Source: Halioglobus sp. (GTDB lineage: Bacteria; Pseudomonadota; Gammaproteobacteria; Pseudomonadales; Halieaceae). Taken from it: a stretch of 64,000 nt of DNA. Positions 9,172 through 18,746 of the stretch are shown here, one piece after another (position 1 is the first letter of the stretch; each line of letters starts with the position of its first letter). The notes beneath the pieces are model-generated. The model was given only the letters and a program-made list of their open reading frames with translations, was not told where the DNA came from and did not search any database. The stretch spans positions 39,583 to 103,582 of the forward strand of contig JAGRIE010000013.1 in assembly GCA_020443425.1 (NCBI GenBank), written 5' to 3'. The position numbers were made by a program, and so were the translations under genes.

Positions 9172-10485
9172 ATGAGGTTTGACACACTGGGATTATGCGC
9201 GCCGCTGTTGCGTGCCATTGAGGAGCGGGGCTACCGTGAACCCTCGCCGGTGCAGGCCGCTGCCATTCCGGCGGTGCTCTCTGGCCGCGACCTGATGGCG
9301 GCGGCCCGCACCGGCACCGGGAAAACAGCCGGTTTCACGCTGCCCATACTGCAGCGCTTGTACGCCAGTGGTGACAGCCAGGCTCACCGCCTGCGCGCAC
9401 TGATACTGGTGCCCACGCGGGAGCTGGCGGCACAGGTGGGGGAGAGTGTCGCGGCCTATGGTGCACATCTGCCGTTCACCTCGGCGGTGGTATTCGGTGG
9501 TGTGAAAATCAATCCACAGCTGGCCGCGCTGCGACGGGGTGTCGATATTCTGGTGGCGACCCCCGGGCGACTGCTGGACCTGTACCAGCAGGGGGAGCTG
9601 AGTTTCTCTGCCCTGGAAATCCTGGTGCTGGACGAGGCGGATCGCATGCTCGATCTGGGCTTCATCCGCGATATCCGCCGTATCGTCGAAGCGCTGCCGC
9701 CGCAGCGCCAGAACCTGCTGTTTTCGGCGACATTCAGCCGCGACATCCGGCAGCTGACCAAAACCATTTTGCGCAACCCGCTGGAGGTCTCGGTGTCGGC
9801 GCCCAATGCGACTGCAGAGCGGGTCGCGCAGTGGGTGTACCCGGTGGACAAAAAGCGCAAGGGGGAACTGCTACTGGACCTGGTGCAGCAGTGCGACTGG
9901 CAGCAGGTGCTGGTTTTCATCCGCACCAGGCAGGGTGCGGATCGGCTTGTACAGTACCTGCAGCAGTGCGGCATTGACGCCGCGGCCATTCACAGCGACA
10001 AGGGCCAGGGCGTGCGCAGCCGCACACTTGCGGGCTTCAAGTGCGGCGAGGTCCGCGTGCTGGTCGCCACCGATATCGCGGCGCGTGGACTCGATATCGC
10101 ACAACTGCCGCAGGTGGTTAACTTCGATCTGCCCACTGTGCCGGAGGACTACGTGCATCGCATCGGGCGCACCGGCCGCGCGGGGTTGTCGGGGCATGCC
10201 TACTCGCTGGTCAGTGCCGACGAAATCAAGCAGCTCACCGCGATTGAACAGCTGATCCAGCGGCATATCCCGCGCGAGTACATCGGCGGGTTCGAGCCCG
10301 GTCACGAGGTGCCCGCCAGCCCACCCCTGCGCAAATCGCGCACCGGCAGGCAACAAGCGCCTGCGGGCAGGCCGGTGGCGCCGCGCAGGCGCGGTCAAAG
10401 TCGCAGTGACAGCCGCGGTCGCGGTAAGCCGGGCGCGGGGCGCCGGGCGCCCAACAGGCGAGGCGGGCGCCGCCCCGGTCAGTAG
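9172..10485 (+). CDS. rhlE: DEAD-box RNA helicase RhlE
   Basis: A 437-residue DEAD-box helicase. Motifs in order are the Q motif region [16 protein letters not shown] (45-52), [13 protein letters not shown] (154-157), SATFS, and [10 protein letters not shown]. After the helicase core, from about residue 375, comes a basic tail rich in Arg, Gly and Pro ([20 protein letters not shown] and onward). This tail is typical of RhlE and helps it bind RNA non-specifically; RhlE takes part in RNA turnover and ribosome maturation. The last 7 bp overlap the convergent acyl-CoA synthetase gene. Confidence 0.93.
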   Translation: MRFDTLGLCAPLLRAIEERGYREPSPVQAAAIPAVLSGRDLMAAARTGTGKTAGFTLPILQRLYASGDSQAHRLRALILVPTRELAAQVGESVAAYGAHLPFTSAVVFGGVKINPQLAALRRGVDILVATPGRLLDLYQQGELSFSALEILVLDEADRMLDLGFIRDIRRIVEALPPQRQNLLFSATFSRDIRQLTKTILRNPLEVSVSAPNATAERVAQWVYPVDKKRKGELLLDLVQQCDWQQVLVFIRTRQGADRLVQYLQQCGIDAAAIHSDKGQGVRSRTLAGFKCGEVRVLVATDIAARGLDIAQLPQVVNFDLPTVPEDYVHRIGRTGRAGLSGHAYSLVSADEIKQLTAIEQLIQRHIPREYIGGFEPGHEVPASPPLRKSRTGRQQAPAGRPVAPRRRGQSRSDSRGRGKPGAGRRAPNRRGGRRPGQ

Positions 10486-12287
10486 CCGGCTCTGCCGGAG
10501 CGCAGCACCTCGGCGTAATCCTCATCCAGCAGCGTGTAGGTGTCGCTGCGGGGCTTCATGACATAGACGGGATCGCTGATCTGGTCCAGGTCATAGGCCT
10601 GTTTGCGCAAATCGCCCTTCACCATCTTGAAGGTGCCGGTGGTGTCCAGTTCAGGCTGGATACGCAGGAACACCGGCCGCGCATAGGCGGGCAGGTGCTC
10701 ATTGACGTAGGCGGAAAAACTCTTGATATCCAGTGCGTCAACGCCCGGTGCGAGTACGAGGGCGGCCATGCCGGCGCGGCCGTCCGCCTTCGGAATTTCC
10801 ACACCGTAGACATTGCAGAAATCGACCTGCGGGTGACCGTTGATGATTTCGCCGACCTCATTGGTGGACACATTTTCCGATTTCCAGCGAAAGGTATCGC
10901 CGACACGGTCGACGAACTGGTAGTGCGGCATGCCGAGCGAGAACCCCACGTCCACTGTCTTCATCAGATCGCCGGTATTGAACCAGGCATCGCCGTCCCT
11001 GAAGACATTGCGCAGGATTTTCTTCTCGGTGTCCTCCTTGCTGGTATAGCCCTCAAACTGCGTCTTGCCGGTGATTTTTCCAAGCAGCAGCCCCGGTTCG
11101 CCAGTGGCCACTTTTATTAGGCGGCCATTGTCGTCGCGCGCCAGTTCATCAGTATCCACGTCGTACTTCACCAGCGCGATGGGGATACTGGTCGTGCCGA
11201 CAGTGCAGTCCTTGTTCAACATGTTGACGAAGGCGACGTTGCCCTCGCTGGAGCCATAGAATTCGGCGATCCGCTGGATGCCGAACCGGGCCTTGAATTC
11301 ATGCCATATATCGGGGCGCAGCCCATTGCCCATCATGCATACCAGCGGGCTGCGATGGTCGTCGGCCTGTCGCGGGGTGTTCAGCAGATAGCGACACAGC
11401 TCGCCGATGTAGATAAAGCAGGTCGCGCCGCTGTCGCGGATATCGCTGAGAAAGTGACTGCCGGAGAATTTGCGGCGTATGAACATGGTGGCCCCGGTAG
11501 ACAGGGATGCGCCTACACCCAGGAACAGGCCGGTGCCGTGATACAGCGGCAGGCACAGATAGATGCAGTCATTCTCATTGCATTTGAGGCCGCCCTTGTA
11601 CGACATACCGGCGGCCAGCAGGAAGCGGCGGTTGGAAATCACCGACGCTTTGGGAAGCCCGGTGGTGCCGGAGGTGTAGATATACAGTGCGGTATCCGCC
11701 AGTGTGTTCTGCCCGGTCTGCGGCGGGTTGCCGGCAGGTTTGCCGTCGGCCTCTGCGCCGAAATCCAGTGCCCAGTCGGGGCAGGGTTCGTGCTGCTGGT
11801 CACTGACGTAAAGCCAGTTCTCGATACCCTGCAGGTCCGGCTCTGTGCGTACCTGTGCAACCGCCGCCAGGCGCTCCTCACCGAAAATACAGAGTCGGGA
11901 ACCGGTGATATTGATGCAGTGGATCAGCGGTTTGCCGGTCAGGTTGGTGTTGATCAGCGCGGCGATCACCCCCAGTTTGTTGAGAGCGATAATGGTGGCG
12001 AGAAACTCGATCCGGTTTTCCATGATGAGGCTGACCGCGTCGCCGCGCACCAGGCCCTGCACACGCAGTGCCGCCGCATAGCGGTTGGCGAGTGCGTTCA
12101 GTTCGCTCCAGGTCAGGCTCTGGCCCTCGAACATCACGGCCGTGTGATTGGGGAAGCGGGCCGCCGTGCGCTCCGTCCTGGCGGCAAAGCAGTCGCGGGT
12201 GGAGTCAGGCCTGGGTTTTACCTCCTTCGCCAGCTGCAGCAGGGTGGAGGTTTCCGCAACTGTGCTTACAACGTCTCGTAGGCTCAT
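10479..12287 (-). CDS. Long-chain acyl-CoA synthetase (FATP/FadD6-like)
   Basis: A 602-residue AMP-forming ligase that activates fatty acids to acyl-CoA. The adenylation P-loop is [12 protein letters not shown] (around 204-215), with FYGSSEGN near 345 and a C-terminal hinge with WFNTGDLMK and [18 protein letters not shown]. The last of these is the signature of the FATP/very-long-chain acyl-CoA synthetase branch rather than E. coli FadD. The gene is last in a same-strand run with a PlsB-like acyltransferase 103 bp upstream, so the acyl-CoA it makes may feed that enzyme. The ribosome site is weak. The 3' end overlaps rhlE by 7 bp. Confidence 0.9.
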   Translation of the reverse strand: MSLRDVVSTVAETSTLLQLAKEVKPRPDSTRDCFAARTERTAARFPNHTAVMFEGQSLTWSELNALANRYAAALRVQGLVRGDAVSLIMENRIEFLATIIALNKLGVIAALINTNLTGKPLIHCINITGSRLCIFGEERLAAVAQVRTEPDLQGIENWLYVSDQQHEPCPDWALDFGAEADGKPAGNPPQTGQNTLADTALYIYTSGTTGLPKASVISNRRFLLAAGMSYKGGLKCNENDCIYLCLPLYHGTGLFLGVGASLSTGATMFIRRKFSGSHFLSDIRDSGATCFIYIGELCRYLLNTPRQADDHRSPLVCMMGNGLRPDIWHEFKARFGIQRIAEFYGSSEGNVAFVNMLNKDCTVGTTSIPIALVKYDVDTDELARDDNGRLIKVATGEPGLLLGKITGKTQFEGYTSKEDTEKKILRNVFRDGDAWFNTGDLMKTVDVGFSLGMPHYQFVDRVGDTFRWKSENVSTNEVGEIINGHPQVDFCNVYGVEIPKADGRAGMAALVLAPGVDALDIKSFSAYVNEHLPAYARPVFLRIQPELDTTGTFKMVKGDLRKQAYDLDQISDPVYVMKPRSDTYTLLDEDYAEVLRSGRAGY

Positions 12288-12390
12288 CGCATATCGCTTC
12301 GTCTATGGATTATCACGGAACGATAGCGGGTCTCTGGCGTGTCGGCAAGTTGTACCGGGGCCCCGTTCAGGGAGTCCAGCCGTGCCCCTG

Positions 12391-14229
12391 TCAGGGGCCC
12401 AGCAGGTTGGCGATTTTTCCCGCCGAGAGCTGTGCAAACCACGCCTCGTCATACGAGCGCTGCAGCAGGTTGATCGCCGACAGCGCCGATACCACCGCAT
12501 CGGCGAAGGCCGTGCGGCGCTCGACCAGTTCACCGCTGCGCCCGTCCAGCAGCGCCAGGTGCGCGGCCAGGCGCAGGCCGTTGGTGAACAGGTCCTGTGA
12601 CACCGAGGATTCACAACTGATAGTGCGACGCAGTAGCATCTGCTGCCCCTGGTCGAGTAATTCCCGGGTGAAGGCTTTCCTGTCGTGTACCGGGCGGCCC
12701 TCCAGGTCCAGCAGCGCCACCGCGATGATCAGGTAGGCCTCGGTAATGGAGCGCAGGATGGCGTGCCCGAAGCGCGGCGGCTTGTCGCGCAGCAGCTTCT
12801 GGATCGACTGGTCGCCGCTGTCCCATTGCGGATAGCGCCTGCCTGTCTCGTGCAGCACATCGGCCCAGAATACATCTGCCGGCTTGTAGAAGAACTCGAA
12901 TTTGTACAGTTCACGCAGCGCTGTGACATTGCTGTGCAGGGAGTCCGTATTGGGTATCCCGATATCCAGTGCGCACATTGCCAGGCCGATCTCACCCAGC
13001 GCCGCGTGCAGGAAATAGTGGGTGATGGTGTTGCGGTAGTAGGCGGCCGCCAGCCGCTTCTCGCCGGGAATGTAGTAAACCGGTACGTGGCCGCCATCGA
13101 AGGATTTCACCAGACCCGCGTTGACCAGCGCCAGCACCGCCGCACTGACCTCGGCTTCGTTGTTCAGGCTGAAGCCGGAGGAGGCAGGCAGCTTGAGGTC
13201 GCGGATCAGCTCCTCGATACCCGCCGACTGCGTGTACATCTCAGCGGCCGTCAGCGCGCGCTTGTTGGCGCCCAGTAACACCATGGTCAGCACATCGGCG
13301 GATTTGATCGGGGTGATCTGTTCTATCCGGGTACAGACCTCAAACGCCATACGCGTTACATCGAAGGGCTGCTGGCCGGTGACCGGGCTGCCCGCAGGCG
13401 GGGCCGGGGCCATTGGCTGCTCCAGCGGCAGCGGCTCACCATAGCGTACATACACCTTGCCGTAGGGTTGGCGCATGCCGAAGATGTAGTTGAAGAACCA
13501 GCGCAGTGACTCCTTGCGCTTGGGCAGCCCGCTCTGCAGGGCAACGTAATCATCGATCTCGGCGATGCGGTCAAACGCGATGGACACAGGTACCAGCAGT
13601 ACGTTGGCGGTCTGCTCGCGGTGACAGGATTCCACCACCCAATTCAGCAGTCCCAGTTTTGGTGGCGACAGCTTGCCGGTGCGCGAACGGGTGCCCTCGA
13701 TAGACCATGACAGCGGTGTGCGATTGCGTATCAGGTGGTGTATGTAGTGCTGGAACACCAGTTTGTACACCGGGTCTTCCTGGAAGGTACGGCGCAGGAA
13801 GATGGCCCCGACGCGGCGCGCCAACGCCCCGAAGCCGAGGAAGTTCATGTTGATGCCGGCAAAAATCAGCGGCAGGGGACGAAACCGGTTCTGGTACAGC
13901 GACAGCAGGAATACGAAACTGTCCATGTGGGACTTGTGTGACCACAGGAACAGCAGCAGGTGATCCCTGGACAGTGTCCTCAGCTTCTCCAGCTGGTCGA
14001 GGTTGATGTCCAGTTCCGGTTCGTAGCTGCGTGTGTAGATGAATTTTGCCAGTTTCGACATCGGTCGCAGCCAGCTGTCCCGCGGTGTTGCCTCAATCTC
14101 CTTGAGACATTTGGCCGCGTAATCCCGCGCCTGCACCAGCGTTTTTCCGCTGGCACTCGCGGCCAGCTCAAGCTCTGCGATGAAAGATGCATCGCTGAAA
14201 ATCGCGTGTGCTGCAGAGTCGTGGGTCAT
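12391..14229 (-). CDS. Glycerol-3-phosphate acyltransferase, PlsB-like short form
   Basis: A 612-residue acyltransferase of the GPAT/DHAPAT family, which transfers an acyl chain to sn-1 of glycerol 3-phosphate in membrane phospholipid synthesis. The catalytic HX4D box is HKSHMD (98-103) and the substrate-binding block is EGTRSRTGK (from 178), followed by a VPVSIAFDRI segment. E. coli PlsB is about 807 residues. This protein lacks most of the N-terminal third and may be a second, divergent GPAT. Its start overlaps the end of the upstream EEP gene by 4 bp (ATGA), showing translational coupling. Confidence 0.88.
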   Translation of the reverse strand: MTHDSAAHAIFSDASFIAELELAASASGKTLVQARDYAAKCLKEIEATPRDSWLRPMSKLAKFIYTRSYEPELDINLDQLEKLRTLSRDHLLLFLWSHKSHMDSFVFLLSLYQNRFRPLPLIFAGINMNFLGFGALARRVGAIFLRRTFQEDPVYKLVFQHYIHHLIRNRTPLSWSIEGTRSRTGKLSPPKLGLLNWVVESCHREQTANVLLVPVSIAFDRIAEIDDYVALQSGLPKRKESLRWFFNYIFGMRQPYGKVYVRYGEPLPLEQPMAPAPPAGSPVTGQQPFDVTRMAFEVCTRIEQITPIKSADVLTMVLLGANKRALTAAEMYTQSAGIEELIRDLKLPASSGFSLNNEAEVSAAVLALVNAGLVKSFDGGHVPVYYIPGEKRLAAAYYRNTITHYFLHAALGEIGLAMCALDIGIPNTDSLHSNVTALRELYKFEFFYKPADVFWADVLHETGRRYPQWDSGDQSIQKLLRDKPPRFGHAILRSITEAYLIIAVALLDLEGRPVHDRKAFTRELLDQGQQMLLRRTISCESSVSQDLFTNGLRLAAHLALLDGRSGELVERRTAFADAVVSALSAINLLQRSYDEAWFAQLSAGKIANLLGP

Positions 14230-14981
14230 AGCTTGAACACTCCGAACAGTGCGGCGTGGTCGGACAGTTCGCGCCAGGGGCCGGTGCCGAGGCGCTGGCA
14301 GGCCACGGGATCCAGGCCGCGATAGTAGATCCGGTCCACCGGCAGCATCGGTCGCCAGACCGGGAATGTCAGCGCGTGGCGACCCTTCATGTGCACAAAC
14401 AACTCCGTCAGTCCGAGGTCGGCGTGCAGGTGGTTCTCAGCGCGCCGGCGCCAGTCGTTGAAATCGCCGGCGATAATCATGGGTTCGTCGTGGGGCACAT
14501 GGCTGTTGATGCGGTCAGTCAGCGCCTGCAGTTGCTCGCGGCGCTCCTGCTCCAGCAAACCCAGGTGCACACAGAGCGTGTGCAGGCGGGTGTTCTTGTG
14601 CGGCAGTTCGATGACGCCGTGCAGTATGCTGCGGCTGGAGCGCGGGAAGATGGAAACGTCGATATTCTCAAAACTCGCGAACGGGTACATGCTGAGAATC
14701 GCATTGCCGTGATCGCCCTTGCGGTAGATGGCATTGCGGCCGTAGGCATAGTGCGGCCAGGCCTCATTGGCGAGGTATTCAAAATGGGGTTCATCGGGAT
14801 AGGAGAAACGCCGCCGTTTGGCCGCGCTCTTGATCGCCGTGCCGTGGATCTCCTGCAGGAAGACAATATCAGCCCCCGTCTCGGCGATGCGCTGGCGCAT
14901 GGATTCCAGTACGAAGCGGCGGTTGCCCGTGCAATACCCTTTGTGGATATTGTACGTCAATACATGTATTTCCTTGCTCAC
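14226..14981 (-). CDS. Endonuclease/exonuclease/phosphatase family protein (YbhP-like)
   Basis: A 251-residue member of the EEP fold, which includes DNase I-like nucleases, sphingomyelinases and inositol phosphatases. Landmarks are LTYNIHKG at the start, IVFLQEI with the metal-binding glutamate, the CVHLGL strand, IIAGDFNDWR with the catalytic Asp/Asn pair, and ELSDHAALF with the terminal catalytic histidine. In E. coli the similar YbhP sits beside a cardiolipin synthase. Here the gene lies between a phosphatidyltransferase and a GPAT, so a phosphodiesterase acting in lipid metabolism is more likely than a nuclease. This is inference. It has no signal peptide and is coupled to the downstream GPAT gene. 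Confidence 0.85.
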   Translation of the reverse strand: MSKEIHVLTYNIHKGYCTGNRRFVLESMRQRIAETGADIVFLQEIHGTAIKSAAKRRRFSYPDEPHFEYLANEAWPHYAYGRNAIYRKGDHGNAILSMYPFASFENIDVSIFPRSSRSILHGVIELPHKNTRLHTLCVHLGLLEQERREQLQALTDRINSHVPHDEPMIIAGDFNDWRRRAENHLHADLGLTELFVHMKGRHALTFPVWRPMLPVDRIYYRGLDPVACQRLGTGPWRELSDHAALFGVFKL

Positions 14982-15023
14982 GGGCGTCCCGTCCAGTCAG
15001 TTGTGAATTGCTCCAGCACCCGT

Positions 15024-15578
15024 TTATTCCTTTGTTTTGCGTGATTCAATGGCTTTAATCGTCCAGGACATTACATAATCGAAACCGCTGGCCGCGGCCA
15101 TGAACAGCACAGCTGCGGTACCCGCCAGTAGTATTTGCCCGGGTATAATGGGCACAACCTGTGACAGCAGGACCAGCACGCAGAAGCTGATCTGTACTGC
15201 CATATTGCCCTTGCTGAGGCCGGTGGCGGCGAATTCAAACGGGCCGATGAACCGGTAGTAGCAAATGGCCCCCAGCACAATCACCAGATCGCGCGCGATC
15301 ACCGCGATGGCCAGATACCAGGGCAACAGCCCGACCTCGGCGAGGCAGATAAACGTGACAGTGATCAGGAGCTTGTCGGCAATCGGGTCCAGCACGGCGC
15401 CAAAGCGGGACAGGGCGTTGAGGCGCCGGGCGAGGAAACCGTCCAGCGCATCGGATACACCGGCCATTGCGCCGATGGCCAGCGCCCAGTCGTATTGTTC
15501 ACGCAGTATCAGCCAGCCCAGTGGCAGGGCGAGTAGCAGGCGTGCAAATGTCAGGCTGTTCGGCAGTTGGCGCAGCAT
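15024..15578 (-). CDS. CDP-alcohol phosphatidyltransferase family protein
   Basis: A 184-residue integral membrane enzyme with four to six hydrophobic segments. It carries the complete family signature: Asp43, Asp46-Gly47, Ala50-Arg51, Gly60, Asp64 and Asp68, spaced as D-x2-DG-x2-AR-x8-G-x3-D-x3-D. Such enzymes transfer a phosphatidyl group from CDP-diacylglycerol to an alcohol, as PgsA does. Which alcohol is used cannot be read from the sequence. It lies 42 bp upstream of the EEP gene on the same strand and 8 bp downstream of the sorbosone-dehydrogenase-like gene, so one transcript could run from 17101 to 12391. Confidence 0.9.
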   Translation of the reverse strand: MLRQLPNSLTFARLLLALPLGWLILREQYDWALAIGAMAGVSDALDGFLARRLNALSRFGAVLDPIADKLLITVTFICLAEVGLLPWYLAIAVIARDLVIVLGAICYYRFIGPFEFAATGLSKGNMAVQISFCVLVLLSQVVPIIPGQILLAGTAAVLFMAAASGFDYVMSWTIKAIESRKTKE

Positions 15579-15586
15579 GGTCCCGT

Positions 15587-17101
15587 CTATTGCTTGTGCC
15601 CTGGTTGCCAGAGCAAAAATACCGCCAACTCGCGGCGCTCCGCCTCACTGAGAGGGAATACGGGCATCGGCGACTGCGGCGCTTCGAGGGTATCGATCAC
15701 CGCGCGATAACCCAGGCGCTGCGAAAGACCGTCCAGCGATACCGGGTTGTCGCCCTGCTCATGGCAGGTCTGGCACTGGTAGCGCTGGTACAGGGCGCGG
15801 CCGCTCTCGGCCATGCGGGGCAGGTCGGCGTCCGCCAGCCAGGCCGGCGGCTGTTTGTCGAGACGGCTGACAGTCGGCAGCACCATGTCCTGATCGCTGC
15901 CGCTGGCGCCGGTGTCGCCGTAGGCGACGCGATAGATCGCGCCGGCGTAATCGTCAGAGACGTAGATGGCGCCGTCCGGGCCCTGGGCGACGTCGACAGG
16001 TCGTCCGCTGATATCGCCGTCCCGGTTGAAGCCGGACAGGAAGTCGCGCTCCTCAATGCCAGCTGCAGTCCAGTGCAGCGAGACGACTTTGTAGCCGTCG
16101 GGCGTGCTGCGGTTCCATGAGCCGTGCAGCGCCGCCACCGCGCTGCGCCGAAACGCTGGCGGCAGGGCATCGCCGGTGAGGAATGCCATACCCAGCGGCG
16201 CATTGTGCGGGCGGAAGCCGTGTGCGGGCGGTGTCGGGGTGCGCTCTGAGGCGAGTGGGTCCGCGCCCATATCCGGGTCGGGGATATTGTCGCCGTTGTA
16301 GTAGGGCCAGCCGTAGAAGCGTCCTGTCTCGACCAGGTTCAGCTCGCAGGGTGGGAAATCGTCGCCCAGCATATCGCGGCCGTTATCGGTGGCGTACAGT
16401 GCGCCGTTCCACGGTGCCCAGTCGAAGCCCACGCTGTTGCGCAGGCCGGTGGCGATGATCTCGGGGTCGCTGCCATCGAGTTCGAAACGCATCATGGTGG
16501 CGCGTCGCTGGTCCTCCTCCTCGCAGACATTGCAGGTGGACCCCTGGGCAAGGTACAGCTTCCGGTCCGGCCCGATGCGGATGGTCTTGGACCAGTGGTT
16601 GCCGTCGTCCGTCAAGCCCTCCACTACCGGCTGGATGTCACCGCTCACCGTGCCGCTGGCGCTGTCAAAGCGGATGCGCCCGATGCGGTTCGACTCGGCG
16701 ATGTACAGCCAGTCGCCGTGGATATCCAGCCCCAGCGGCTTTTTCAGGCCAGACACCAGGGTCTCGCGCGCATCGGGGTGGCCGTCGCCATCAGCGTCGC
16801 GCCGCAACAGCTGGATGTCTCCGGCTCCCGGTCGGCTGACCAGCAGGTCTCCGGCCGCGGTGAAGCGCAGGAACCGGGCGCGCGGCAAGTCGGCGGCGTA
16901 CAGTTCCAGCGTAAAGCCCTCGGGCACCTGGTAGCGCTGGCGCACCGTGGCATCGTCCGCCGCCGGCCCGGACACACCAAACAGGGTGTTGAGCAGGATG
17001 GGGAAGGTGCTGGTGCCGATCTGGCCCGTGGCCAGCAGACCGCCGATCAAGCCGGCGATGAGGACTACCACCACCCCCAGGCCGATGAGAAGTTTGCGCA
17101 T
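15587..17101 (-). CDS. Membrane-anchored glucose/sorbosone dehydrogenase fused to cytochrome c
   Basis: A 504-residue protein with an N-terminal membrane anchor (MRKLLIGLGVVVVLIAGLIG), a beta-propeller of the glucose/sorbosone dehydrogenase type (about 50-420) and a C-terminal cytochrome c module with CQTCH at 443-447. Propeller marks include SRPGAGDIQLLRRD, GLRNSVGFDWAP, FYGWPYYNGDN and HGSWNRS. It probably oxidises a sugar or alcohol in the periplasm and passes electrons to the attached haem. Start ATG at 17099-17101 with GGAA upstream; a longer frame up to 17212 lacks a signal-like start and is rejected. PQQ dependence is usual for the family but not visible here. Confidence 0.87.
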   Translation of the reverse strand: MRKLLIGLGVVVVLIAGLIGGLLATGQIGTSTFPILLNTLFGVSGPAADDATVRQRYQVPEGFTLELYAADLPRARFLRFTAAGDLLVSRPGAGDIQLLRRDADGDGHPDARETLVSGLKKPLGLDIHGDWLYIAESNRIGRIRFDSASGTVSGDIQPVVEGLTDDGNHWSKTIRIGPDRKLYLAQGSTCNVCEEEDQRRATMMRFELDGSDPEIIATGLRNSVGFDWAPWNGALYATDNGRDMLGDDFPPCELNLVETGRFYGWPYYNGDNIPDPDMGADPLASERTPTPPAHGFRPHNAPLGMAFLTGDALPPAFRRSAVAALHGSWNRSTPDGYKVVSLHWTAAGIEERDFLSGFNRDGDISGRPVDVAQGPDGAIYVSDDYAGAIYRVAYGDTGASGSDQDMVLPTVSRLDKQPPAWLADADLPRMAESGRALYQRYQCQTCHEQGDNPVSLDGLSQRLGYRAVIDTLEAPQSPMPVFPLSEAERRELAVFLLWQPGHKQ

Positions 17102-17217
17102 GGATAGTTTCCGTGTTGTCAGTGCATTGCGGTTGAGCGTCAGGCGCGAATATAGCACAGCAGGGGTCTGGTTAGGCACGACTCGCTGCCCCCTCGATTG
17201 ACCGCGCCGCAATTATC

Positions 17218-17242
17218 TGGAGAAATCTCCACTTATTTGTGG
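17218..17242. promoter_or_regulatory. Overlapping palindromes in a divergent intergenic region
   Basis: TGGAGA-AA-TCTCCA (17218-17231) is a near-perfect palindrome. It overlaps CCAC-N6-GTGG (17229-17242). Both sit between the cytochrome-dehydrogenase start (17101) and the HD-GYP start (17361), which are divergent, so they may be operator sites. No known regulator consensus is recognised. Confidence 0.35.
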
Positions 17243-17360
17243 ACAGGTTCCGGGCGCGGCCCTAGTGTCAAACAGTGGAATCCGCCGCCAGTTGAGGTAT
17301 GACTGATCGCAGCGCGGTATTTGAGATGGGGCAGCAATAACATCGGGACGCCTGACGCCT

Positions 17361-18665
17361 ATGCTTAAAACCCTAAAGATATCGACCAGTGACCTGAGCA
17401 TTGGCATGTACGTCAGCGGGCTCGACCGGCCCTGGCTGGAGACCCCGTTTATTACCCAGGGCTTCCTGATCGAGCGCGACCAGGATATACGCGACCTGCA
17501 GAAATATTGCGAGTCGGTCTACATTGACAGCCGGCGCAGTTCGCGCCCGGGCACGGTCATTCGCCGCGAGCCGCCAGCGCGCGCCGAGCCATCCCGTCGC
17601 GGCGAGTCGGGCAAGCGGCCGATTCAGAGCAGTTCCACCGGGCTGAATGACAGACCGCGTATCCCGCTAGCCCACATTTTTTTTGATCGTGTGTTGAAGC
17701 CGTACCACGACGACAGTGGCTGGGAAGAGGAGCACCCGCGCGCGCAGCGGGCGCTGAATACACTGATTGGCGATATTGACCAAATCTATGAAAACGTCAG
17801 TGCCGGGGAAAAGCTGGATGTCATCAAGCTGCGCAAGTCGGTAGAGCCGATCGTCGACAGTATCAGCCGCAACCCCGATGCCTGCCTGTGGGTGAGCCGC
17901 CTCAAGGATCACGACCAGTACACCTATCATCACGCGCTGAGCACGTCCATGTGGGCGGTGTCGCTGGGTCGCCAGTTGGGGCTGCCGCGGCGCGACCTGC
18001 GCTCGCTGGCCATGGGCTGTATGCTGATGGATATCGGGAAATTGCGTGTCGACCCCGGCCTGTTGCAGGCGGATCGCAAGTTGACTGCCGATGAGGCCGC
18101 AGAGGTGTCACGCCACGTGAGCCACGGCCTGGCGATTCTCGATGAATGCGGGATTCTCAACCAGGACGTCATCGATATTGTGGCGCATCACCACGAGCGC
18201 TTCGACGGTTCGGGCTATCCCAAGGGCTTGGCCCGTGACCGGATTCCACCCTTTGCACGCATAGCCGGCATTGTCGATACCTATGACGCGGTGACCAGTA
18301 ACCGGAGCTACGCGAAAGCGGTATCGCCCAGCGAGGCGATCAAGTTGCTCTACCAGTCGCGGGACCAGGAGTTCCAGGCCGAGTTGGTGGAAGCCTTTAT
18401 CCAGGCGGTTGGTATCTACCCGGCGGGCACTCTGGTGGAGCTGTCCTCCGGCGAGGTCGGTGTGGTGGTTGCCGAGTACCGGACCCGGCGCCTGCGACCC
18501 AAGGTGATGCTGCTGCTGGACGCCAGCAAGCACGAATTGGAGACCACACCAGTGGTCGACCTGCAACATTTCTCGCCCGGAGACGGCGCGCCCCCTCCCT
18601 CGATCAAGAAGAGCCTGGAACCCGAGGCCTATGGTATTGATCTGTCCAGAGTGACCGGCTTATAG
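17361..18665 (+). CDS. HD-GYP domain protein with DUF3391, altered HD dyad
   Basis: A 434-residue cytoplasmic protein: N-terminal DUF3391 (about 1-65; KISTSDLSIGMYVSGLDRPW), a low-complexity basic linker, then an HD-GYP domain from about 185. HD-GYP enzymes degrade cyclic di-GMP with a bi- or trinuclear metal centre. The first metal histidines (YHHALS), RHVSHG, HHHERFDGSGYP and a late D-x-YDAVTSNR-Y block are present. The HD dyad, normally HDIGK, reads MDIGK (Met223-Asp224), so the dyad histidine is missing. Activity may be reduced or changed. A T8 run lies within codons near 17677-17684. The gene faces away from the cytochrome dehydrogenase. Confidence 0.88.
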   Translation: MLKTLKISTSDLSIGMYVSGLDRPWLETPFITQGFLIERDQDIRDLQKYCESVYIDSRRSSRPGTVIRREPPARAEPSRRGESGKRPIQSSSTGLNDRPRIPLAHIFFDRVLKPYHDDSGWEEEHPRAQRALNTLIGDIDQIYENVSAGEKLDVIKLRKSVEPIVDSISRNPDACLWVSRLKDHDQYTYHHALSTSMWAVSLGRQLGLPRRDLRSLAMGCMLMDIGKLRVDPGLLQADRKLTADEAAEVSRHVSHGLAILDECGILNQDVIDIVAHHHERFDGSGYPKGLARDRIPPFARIAGIVDTYDAVTSNRSYAKAVSPSEAIKLLYQSRDQEFQAELVEAFIQAVGIYPAGTLVELSSGEVGVVVAEYRTRRLRPKVMLLLDASKHELETTPVVDLQHFSPGDGAPPPSIKKSLEPEAYGIDLSRVTGL

Positions 18666-18746
18666 CCCGACATCGTCGACAGCACCCCAAATACATTTTA
18701 TATTGACGGATCAGGCAGTTCCGCACTGACAACTATGGGAATTTCT

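Noticed and set aside
17677-17684. T8 run in the HD-GYP gene as a frameshift site
   Set aside because: The frame is intact across it and the encoded HIFFDR segment fits the protein; programmed slippage would need evidence not available here.
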